Below, in pieces: positions 1 through 7,100 of a DNA stretch of 37,732 nucleotides. Positions within the stretch are counted from its first letter, which is position 1; each line of letters starts with the position of its first letter. The stretch is taken from contig CALJNR010000060.1 of assembly GCA_937981575.1 (NCBI GenBank), positions 1 to 37,732 of the forward strand, written 5' to 3'. The position numbers were made by a program, and so were the translations under genes. The notes under the pieces were generated by a model. That model worked only from the letters and a program-made list of their open reading frames with translations, ran no database searches and was not told where the DNA came from. Origin of the DNA: an uncultured Clostridia bacterium (lineage in GTDB: Bacteria; Bacillota; Clostridia; Lachnospirales; Cellulosilyticaceae).

Positions 1-110
1 ATTGCATTCATTTGTATAAGCAAAAAGCTTGTAATGGTTAAAAAAATAGTTATTATTAATACCGCTACTAAATTAATTTTAGCTTTAACTGTAAATGCCC
101 CTTTTTTCAT
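1..110 (-). CDS. N-terminus of a membrane protein, possibly a chemoreceptor (cut by window edge)
   Basis: An open frame starts with ATG at 110 and runs off the left edge after 36 codons without a stop. Upstream is a GAAAGGG ribosome site 9 bases from the ATG. The peptide begins MKKGAFTVKAKIN and continues into a hydrophobic stretch of about 20 residues (roughly residues 14-33). A short basic cytoplasmic tail followed by one membrane helix is typical of methyl-accepting chemotaxis proteins and sensor kinases. It follows the sugar importer on the same strand, separated from it by a terminator. The identity is inference; only the reading frame, ribosome site and membrane helix are seen. Confidence 0.5.
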   Translation of the reverse strand, partial: MKKGAFTVKAKINLVAVLIITIFLTITSFLLIQMNA

Positions 111-275
111 GTCATCAGCCCTTTCGAAAATAAAGTATATCTTCTCTTATCTCTTTAATACTTGATATCAATAACAACTATTTCTTTATATACGCAACAG
201 CCCTTAAACTTTTTACCTTTATCTTAATAGCCGTTATTGCAAAACTGGTATATTTCCCCGTAGGATTTTAGGTTT

Positions 276-305
276 TAAAAACAGAAGGGCATAGGCTGCC
301 CTTCT
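276..305 (-). terminator. Rho-independent terminator after the RbsB-like gene
   Basis: A perfect 9-bp inverted repeat, AGAAGGGCA at 283-291 and TGCCCTTCT at 297-305, has a 5-base loop. On the minus strand it is followed by a run of five Ts. It lies 26 bases past the stop of the solute-binding protein gene and ends the rbsA-C-B-type operon. Confidence 0.85.
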
Positions 306-330
306 TAGTAGGAGTGTTCGTATTGCCGAC

Positions 331-1341
331 TTATTGCCATCCATCTGTTCCATATTGATCAACATTATTTTTATCAATATAGATAACGGGAACAAAGATT
401 TCTTTATCGAATGCTTCACCTTTTAATATTTTGTAAGCAATATCTGCAGCTGTTTTTCCGATACCAATAGGTGACTGAGCTGCTGATCCTGTCATTTTGC
501 CATCTTTGATCATTTGTTTTGCTTCCGGTGCGCCGTCAACCCCATAGATTAGAACCCCTTCAGCTCTGTTAGCAGCTTGGAGAGCAGCAAGTGCTCCCAT
601 TGCAGTTGGATCATTTAAAGCCATAACAACATTAATTTCTGGATTTGCCTGAATGATATTTTCCATAACTGGCATTGCTTGTTCTAACTGTCCATCTGAG
701 GATTGTTTTGCAACAACTTCATAATTTGGATTATCTTTAATCGTATCAATGAATCCGTCTGTTCTGTCAATTGCAGATTTAGCTGTTGGATGTTCTAAGA
801 TAACGATTTTTGCTTTATCCATTTTGCTCATCATATCTTTTGCACAAAGAACCCCTGCATTGTAGTTATCTGAAACAACGATTGAACTTACAAGTTCAAC
901 ATCAAATACTGGTGCATCTACGTTAATAATAGGAATGCCTGCTTTTTGAGCTGCTTCTAGTGCTGGTCTTATCCCTTTCCAGTCTGCCGGATTAACAAAG
1001 ATAGCATCTACGCCCTGCGCCACTAAGTCTTCAATTTGGCTGATTTGCTTATTAACATCAAGAGCTGGATCAAGTGCTACTAAGCTGTCTCCATTTGCTT
1101 CAACAACTTCTTTGATCCCTCCGTTTAACGCACCGAAGAATGGGTTGTTAAGCGTCATGTATGTAGCTCCGAATTTATAATTTTTCTTATTGCTGGCTCC
1201 CTCACCTTTACTTTCACTTGCTGCTTGCTCAGCTGCCTTAGCTGGCGCTGCCTCTGCATTGGTTTCTGTTTTTGTTCCGCATCCTGACATAAGCCCCATC
1301 ATCATTGTTGCTGCCATTAAAACTGCAAATAATTTTTTCAT
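331..1341 (-). CDS. Sugar ABC transporter solute-binding lipoprotein, RbsB type
   Basis: This is the extracellular binding protein of a CUT2-type monosaccharide importer (336 residues from the ATG at 1341). An upstream in-frame ATG at 1356 overlaps the AGGAGG ribosome site (1348-1353), so 1341 is the better start. The signal peptide MKKLFAVLMAAT leads to a lipobox with Cys21 (LMSGCG), so the protein should be lipid-anchored. The mature part has the periplasmic-binding-protein type I fold: the early segment NNPFFGALNGGIKE, a QISQIEDLVAQGVDAIFVNP hinge region, and GVDGAPEAKQMIKDGKMTGS near the C-terminus. It is the last gene of the operon after the ATPase and permease. The substrate is not readable from sequence; fructose is a reasonable guess from the fructan neighbourhood, and ribose, galactose or xylose are alternatives. 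Confidence 0.9.
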   Translation of the reverse strand: MKKLFAVLMAATMMMGLMSGCGTKTETNAEAAPAKAAEQAASESKGEGASNKKNYKFGATYMTLNNPFFGALNGGIKEVVEANGDSLVALDPALDVNKQISQIEDLVAQGVDAIFVNPADWKGIRPALEAAQKAGIPIINVDAPVFDVELVSSIVVSDNYNAGVLCAKDMMSKMDKAKIVILEHPTAKSAIDRTDGFIDTIKDNPNYEVVAKQSSDGQLEQAMPVMENIIQANPEINVVMALNDPTAMGALAALQAANRAEGVLIYGVDGAPEAKQMIKDGKMTGSAAQSPIGIGKTAADIAYKILKGEAFDKEIFVPVIYIDKNNVDQYGTDGWQ

Positions 1342-1405
1342 ATTTTTCCTCCTCATAATGATTGAATAATGTTCTTATATATTAATTTTACTAGAAAATT
1401 AATAA

Positions 1406-2416
1406 CTATGCTTTTTTTGGCTTAGCTTTTTTCTTCATCATATCAAAATATACTGCTATGAGAATAACTAACCCTTTAGCGATAAGCTGCCAAAATGAAT
1501 TCACATTCATCAGATTAAGGCCATTGTTTAATACAGATATAACGAGTACCCCTATAAGCGTTCCGCCTATTTTGCCAACGCCTCCGGTAAAACTTGTTCC
1601 GCCAAGTACTGAAGCCGCTATGGCATCAAGCTCATAACCTGTTCCGACTGTCGGCTGACCTGAATACATTCTTGCACAAAGGATAACCCCTGAAAAAGCT
1701 GCTAAAAATCCGCTTACTGTATAAACAAAAAGTTGAACCTTTGCAATGCTGATCCCTGAGTACTTCGCTGCATCCGCATTACCTCCAACCGCATAAATAT
1801 GTCTTCCAAGTTTAGTCTTATTAAGGATGTAACTTGCAACAATGATGAGTACTGCTGTGTAAATAATAGGAAGTGGCAGAGGCCCTAAATAACCATTTCC
1901 TAAAAAGTTATATGAATCATTCATGACGCGGATAGGCATTCCGTTTGTATAAACAAAGGCAGCTCCTCTTGCAATCTGCATCATCGCTAATGTTACGATA
2001 AAAGGTGGTATCCCTGTTTTGGAAATAATTTTTCCATTGGTAAATCCAAGGGTTGTTCCAAGTACAAGCCCTATCGCAATAGCTACTGGTATTGGCACGC
2101 CATTATTTGCAATAAGCCCTGCTGTAACTGTTCCTGACAGCGCCAAAATTGGCCCAACAGATAAATCAATTCCATTAATAATAAGAGCCAATGTTAACCC
2201 TATTGCCAGGTTAGCATTCGTTGTTGCCTGTCTTAATACATTCATGATATTGCTTGGTGTCAAAAAGGCATCTGACATGATCGCGAGGCCTCCGCAAAGT
2301 ACGCCAAACCCTATTAAAATCCCCATATTGTCTTTAAGGTATTTTACAAAGTTATTTAATATTCTGCCTCCGATGCCCTGTTTTTTAGCTATGACTGCTC
2401 TTGCTTCCATCTGCAT
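1406..2416 (-). CDS. Sugar ABC transporter permease, RbsC type
   Basis: This is the membrane permease of the CUT2 importer (336 residues, normal length). About eight to ten hydrophobic helices are visible. The family-typical segments GIDLSVGPILALSG (about residues 81-95) and ASVLGGTSFTGGVGKIGGTLIG (about residues 268-290) are present, and the tail is very basic (MMKKKAKPKKA). The start is ATG 2416, 9 bases after an AGGAGG site at 2426-2431 that lies inside the 3' end of the ATPase gene; a second ATG is two codons later. The gap to the ATPase gene is 2 bases, which suggests translational coupling. It pairs with the RbsB-like protein (331-1341) and the RbsA-like ATPase (2419-3909). Confidence 0.92.
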   Translation of the reverse strand: MQMEARAVIAKKQGIGGRILNNFVKYLKDNMGILIGFGVLCGGLAIMSDAFLTPSNIMNVLRQATTNANLAIGLTLALIINGIDLSVGPILALSGTVTAGLIANNGVPIPVAIAIGLVLGTTLGFTNGKIISKTGIPPFIVTLAMMQIARGAAFVYTNGMPIRVMNDSYNFLGNGYLGPLPLPIIYTAVLIIVASYILNKTKLGRHIYAVGGNADAAKYSGISIAKVQLFVYTVSGFLAAFSGVILCARMYSGQPTVGTGYELDAIAASVLGGTSFTGGVGKIGGTLIGVLVISVLNNGLNLMNVNSFWQLIAKGLVILIAVYFDMMKKKAKPKKA

Positions 2417-2418
2417 TT

Positions 2419-3909
2419 TTATATTCCTCCTGTTGCGAGTTTCATTATTTTCTCTTGTTCCAGCTCATCTCTTTGTAGTTCCCCGGTGATTTCTCCATTA
2501 TGCATAACAAGTACTCTGTCACTCATATTGATGACTTCCGGCAGCTCAGAAGATATCATAATAATCGATACCCCCTCTTTTACCATATCCGTCATAATCG
2601 AGTAAATCTCTCCTTTAGCACCCACATCTACCCCTCTTGTTGGTTCATCTAATATAAGTACTTTAGGATTCGCAGCCAGCCACTTAGCTATAACAATCTT
2701 CTGCTGATTGCCTCCGCTTAAATTCCCTACAATCTGCTTTACTGAAGGTGTTTTAATATTTAAGCTTTTAATATATTGATTAATCAGCACATTCTCATGA
2801 TCCTTATCAAGTGTGTATCCTTTATCAAATCTGTCGATAACAGGAAGTGAAATATTAAATCCTACTTCTTGAATCAGTACAAGCCCCTCTTCTTTTCTGT
2901 TTTCCGGTACCAGTGCGATGCCGTTTTTCATGGCTTCCAGCGGCGATTTGATGGCTACTTCTTTGCCTTCTAATATGATTTTCCCTGTTGCTACTTCATC
3001 GATTCCAAAAAGGGCCTTAGCAAGCTCTGATCTTCCTGCCCCTACAAGTCCAGCTATCCCAAGCAGCTCTCCCTTATGCAGTTTGAAGCTGACATGATTA
3101 AGCTTATCATTGGATAAGTTGTGTACTTCTAAAATGGGTTCTCCTATTTCATGATCGCCTCTAACGTAAAGGTCTTTTAACTCCCTTCCTACCATCATCA
3201 TAATCAGTTCATCCATAGTCGCATCGGATGTTGCTCTTGTGCCTATGTACTCTCCGTCACGCATAACGGTGACTTTATCGCATATCTGAAAAAGTTCTTC
3301 CATTCTATGAGATATATAAATAATACCAATCCCTTTTTTCTTTAATTTTTTTATTGTATCAAATAACTTATCAACTTCTTTGCCTGAAAGCGAAGCGGTC
3401 GGCTCATCCATCACTATAATTGAAGATTCTTTAAGAAGGGCCTTGGCAATCTCAACCATCTGCTGCTTTGCAATACTCAGACTCTCAACCTTATCTGTTG
3501 CACAAATATCCAATTCCAGTTGGTCAAGGATCTCCTGCGCCTCAGCGTTCATCGTATGGTCGTCAACACTTCCAAATACCCGGCGGTCTATCTCTCTTCC
3601 TAAGAAAAAGTTTTCTGCAACTGTCATATAAGGAACAAGGCAGATTTCTTGGTGAATAATACTAATTCCCCTTGCCTGTGCATCATGGACACTATTAATG
3701 TCTATTTTCTCGTCTTTAAAGAATATCTCTCCTTGGTCTGGCTGATAGATACCTCCTAAAACTTTAATGAGCGTTGATTTACCAGCTCCGTTTTCTCCAA
3801 GCAGTGCATGGACTTCCCCATACTCTAATTCAAGCTGAGCATTTTTGAGTGCATAAACGCCAGGAAATTGTTTGTGTATGTCATTCATTTTTAATATTAC
3901 CCTAGACAT
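2419..3909 (-). CDS. Sugar ABC transporter ATP-binding protein, RbsA type (two ATPase domains)
   Basis: This 496-residue protein has two tandem ABC ATPase domains, as in RbsA/MglA/XylG. Domain 1 has Walker A GENGAGKST (about residue 38), the signature-region variant LSIAKQQ and Walker B IVMDEPTASL. Domain 2 has the usual degenerate P-loop GLVGAGRSE, the signature LSGGNQQ and ILDEPTRGVDVGAK. It powers uptake through the permease at 1406-2416. The start is ATG 3909 with AGGAG 7 bases upstream. It is the first gene of the rbsA-C-B-type operon. No kinase or mutarotase gene accompanies it, which differs from classic ribose operons and suits a fructose-type importer fed by the adjacent fructanase. 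That substrate is inference. Confidence 0.93.
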   Translation of the reverse strand: MSRVILKMNDIHKQFPGVYALKNAQLELEYGEVHALLGENGAGKSTLIKVLGGIYQPDQGEIFFKDEKIDINSVHDAQARGISIIHQEICLVPYMTVAENFFLGREIDRRVFGSVDDHTMNAEAQEILDQLELDICATDKVESLSIAKQQMVEIAKALLKESSIIVMDEPTASLSGKEVDKLFDTIKKLKKKGIGIIYISHRMEELFQICDKVTVMRDGEYIGTRATSDATMDELIMMMVGRELKDLYVRGDHEIGEPILEVHNLSNDKLNHVSFKLHKGELLGIAGLVGAGRSELAKALFGIDEVATGKIILEGKEVAIKSPLEAMKNGIALVPENRKEEGLVLIQEVGFNISLPVIDRFDKGYTLDKDHENVLINQYIKSLNIKTPSVKQIVGNLSGGNQQKIVIAKWLAANPKVLILDEPTRGVDVGAKGEIYSIMTDMVKEGVSIIMISSELPEVINMSDRVLVMHNGEITGELQRDELEQEKIMKLATGGI

Positions 3910-3983
3910 TATTTACTCCTTTCTTTTGGTTGCCCTTTTTGATTTAAGTATACCGTGATGGAAGAGGCTGTATAATTGAAATA

Positions 3984-4026
3984 TGTCACCAAACGCCTAT
4001 GACAATTGTCACTGCTCCAGTGACAA
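3984..4026 (-). promoter_or_regulatory. Cluster of TGTCA/TGACA inverted repeats upstream of the rbsA-type operon (putative operator)
   Basis: Four copies of the same 5-mer in alternating orientation occur in 42 bases: TGTCA 3984-3988, TGACA 4000-4004, TGTCA 4007-4011 and TGACA 4021-4025. The middle pair forms the perfect 12-bp palindrome TGACAATTGTCA (4000-4011). The right pair forms a perfect 9-bp inverted repeat with a 3-base loop, TTGTCACTG (4006-4014) and CAGTGACAA (4018-4026). The cluster lies 75-117 bases upstream of the RbsA-like start, where a regulator of this operon would bind. The regulator is unknown; the half-site does not match the LacI operators at 17431-17504. Confidence 0.5.
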
Positions 4027-4047
4027 CTATTAAGTAATAGCATAAAC

Positions 4048-4094
4048 GAAAAGTAAGGATACCCAAGATATATCACTCTCAGCTATCCTTACTT
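4048..4094 (-). terminator. Hairpin terminator after the fructanase gene
   Basis: A perfect 11-bp inverted repeat, AAGTAAGGATA (4051-4061) and TATCCTTACTT (4084-4094), can extend inward with wobble pairs. On the minus strand it is followed by TTTTCGTTT, a modest U-tract. It sits 27 bases beyond the fructanase stop and separates that gene from the rbsA-type operon. Confidence 0.7.
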
Positions 4095-4121
4095 CTATAT
4101 GATTGCTATTTTATCTCTTTC

Positions 4122-7100
4122 CTATTGACTAATAGAAAATATAACCTCTTTTGTATCTTTAGCGAACTCGACATCAACCCCAAAAAGTCTGGCAATATAT
4201 GCTATTGGCAAAACTGTTCTGCCGTCTTTAACTTGCGGTGGAACATCCATTGTTAGTTTTTCATTGTTAACTAACGCATAGTTTTGTCCAATTATAAGCT
4301 TAATCTCTTTATCACTCGATTTAATTAAAATCGTTTTGTCTTTAGCATTCCATACAACATTCTTACTTTCTATTTGAAGTAATGATGCGATATCTCTTAT
4401 CCCTACCATAGTACGGCCATTTTGTATATAGGGTTTGACTAATATTGAAATATTTCCCGCCGATCCTGTTGCCGTCCCCTCTGTTAAAGATAATTTGATG
4501 CTTATTTTTTCTCTATTTTGAGTATCTGATAAACTTTCAGTCGGCTTACTTGGAGCAATTATCGTCCCACCCGAAGCACTGCTGCCACTGTTTGTTGTTC
4601 CACCCGAAGAACCGCCACCATTATTTGTTGTTCCCCCTGTGGTATTTTTCACGATGATTTTGTGAGTCGCCTTTTGTACTCCTTGATTCCCTTCATACAT
4701 TACTTCTAAAACAGTATCTCCTGCTTTTTTAGCTGTAATCAGTCCATTTACGTCTATTTCTGCAATACTGGTATCCACTATTCTAAACGTACAGTCTTTC
4801 GTTACATCTTTCGCATAGTTATTTTTTAATACTCTATTCACATGAATCTGTGCCTTCTGATTAATGCCTAACGTATCTGGAATACCTTCTATTGTAAATT
4901 CTCCTAATTCAACAGGAACATTTACATCATCTATATTGATATGTCCAAACCCTCCAGTATGTTGGTCCACTATTTTGATATATAGGTCTTGCCCGATATA
5001 CTGCGAAGCATCCCACTTAGCACGATAATATTGTTCCGAATTTCTACCCGTTGTTTTAAATAATTCTTCTCCATCAGAAGCTCTCACGAGAGATATATAG
5101 AGCTTATCAATATCTTGCCCGCCACCAATAAGAAAATCTATTTGCCCATTTCCTCCAAGGACAAAATTCTGAGATTTTAATACCCCTGTAAGGCTGTCTC
5201 CACCAGCTGCCTGATTGAAACCCCACAAGTGATACTTGCCTGGTATCTCACCTGAAATATTAAAGGGTCCTCCCCAGAATGTATCTAGGTCAGTTACATG
5301 CTCATTACTAAAGGCATTCCCTTCTGCTACAATCCATCCTGTTAAATCCCCTGAAGCAAAATCATGGTTAATCAATTCACCTACATTAGAAGGTGTACTG
5401 CCAGAGTTTTCTCCCCAATATGCTGGGACAATTGTTCCGTCACCATAAGCTGATTTCACTTCCCATACCTTCATGGATTGAATCTTAATATTTCCATCTG
5501 CCCAAAGCTGTAAGCCCATTGCATCGCTTTTGCTTGGAAATACCCGTGTTGTTAAGCTCTTTCTGCTATTGATATATGCTTCTACCATTGAACGATCTAA
5601 GTATACATGGAGTTTTAAATTTTCGCTTCCTAAATCTACTTTTCCTCCCTGCACGCCTGAACTCATTTTCATATCTGCATCTGCTGTTGTTTTGTTTCGA
5701 TCTACATAAAAGCTTTGTTGCTGCTTATCATAATATAATAGCGTTTCTTCTTGTCCATTTGGCGTACGTCTTACTTTGATACCGAATTTGTCTGCGTCTT
5801 GCGCTGCAATTTCTAACTGGATTTCTAATGTGTCGCCCTTTACATTTTGAATGAGTTGGTTGGCTTCTTCTAGGCTCTTGTCTGTAAAAGACACAACTTG
5901 CTGTCCTCTTAGAGATTGCAGTTCCTCTATTGGATCGAAACGAAGTTCTCCGTCATCTCCCAAGCTCAAGCTTATCGGTAAGCCAGCATTATGCGCCCAT
6001 CCTAAATCGTAATAAAATTGATTGCCTCCTGTTCCATTAATCAGCTGTGCAATGGTAAAAAAGAGCGTTCTTCCTGTCTTTGGATCTACCATACCTGATC
6101 CACCTGTAAATTTAGAATCTCCAAGATCCATAAGCTTTGGCTCTTCATGATCTGGTATAAAACGATAATTTACTTTATCAAATTCACCAATCCAGTAAAA
6201 TACTTCTACATCTGCTTTTGCTCCAGCAGGAAGTACTGTAAGAATATGTTTTTCATTTCCTTTTTGATCTCGAATCGTAAGAAGTACTGGCAATTCCCAT
6301 ACTGTTCCTAGGTAAGGATATTTACTTACATTTGCTGTATATAACTCTCCTTTGTACTCCCAATTATATAAATCTTCCGATACATAAATCAGCGCTGTAC
6401 CGCTTCCTGTACTTGGAGAATTAGAGGTAATAATCTGATACCACTTACCGTCATCTTTCCATGTAAAGTTGTCTCTAAACTCACCAATTTTTCCCATCCC
6501 TGTTTTCTGTTCATTCACAATTTGCGGGTACATTTCCCACTCTATCAACTTCGGATCATTTAAATTCTTTGGAGTCGCTAATCCCACTGCTTGATTGGGT
6601 ATCTTGCTGTCATTCCCTGCTGTGAATAAAAGTACAGGATTTCCATCTTTATCATAAGTCGCATCACCAGCCCAAACTCCGTCAGGTGCTATATCTCCTT
6701 TTTCCGGCGCTAATGCTACAGGCAGCTGTTCCCAGTGCACCATGTCATCACTTACCCAGTGTCCCCAGTGAATTTGATGGAAGAAAGGCCCTTGTGGATT
6801 ATGCTGATAAAACAAATGATATTTCCCATTATAGTAAATTGGTGCATGTGGTTCATTCATCCAATGTCCTGCTGGAATTGCATGGTATTGCGGACGATAT
6901 CTATCGCCATCGTAAACCCTTGCATCTAGGCCAATGTCTTTATAGTCAATTGTAGGAATAACACCGTTATGTATTGTTAAATCTTCACGATATTGATTCT
7001 GTATTTCTTCCTCTGTCAATGCTTTATTATAGATTTTTAATTCATCTATTAAGCCATTGAACATATGATAATCAAACACCCCATTTAAACTTAATGCCTC

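Noticed and set aside
234..419. 61-codon open frame on the minus strand
   Set aside because: It runs across the terminator and the 3' end of the RbsB-like gene in another frame, has no ribosome site and no family resemblance.
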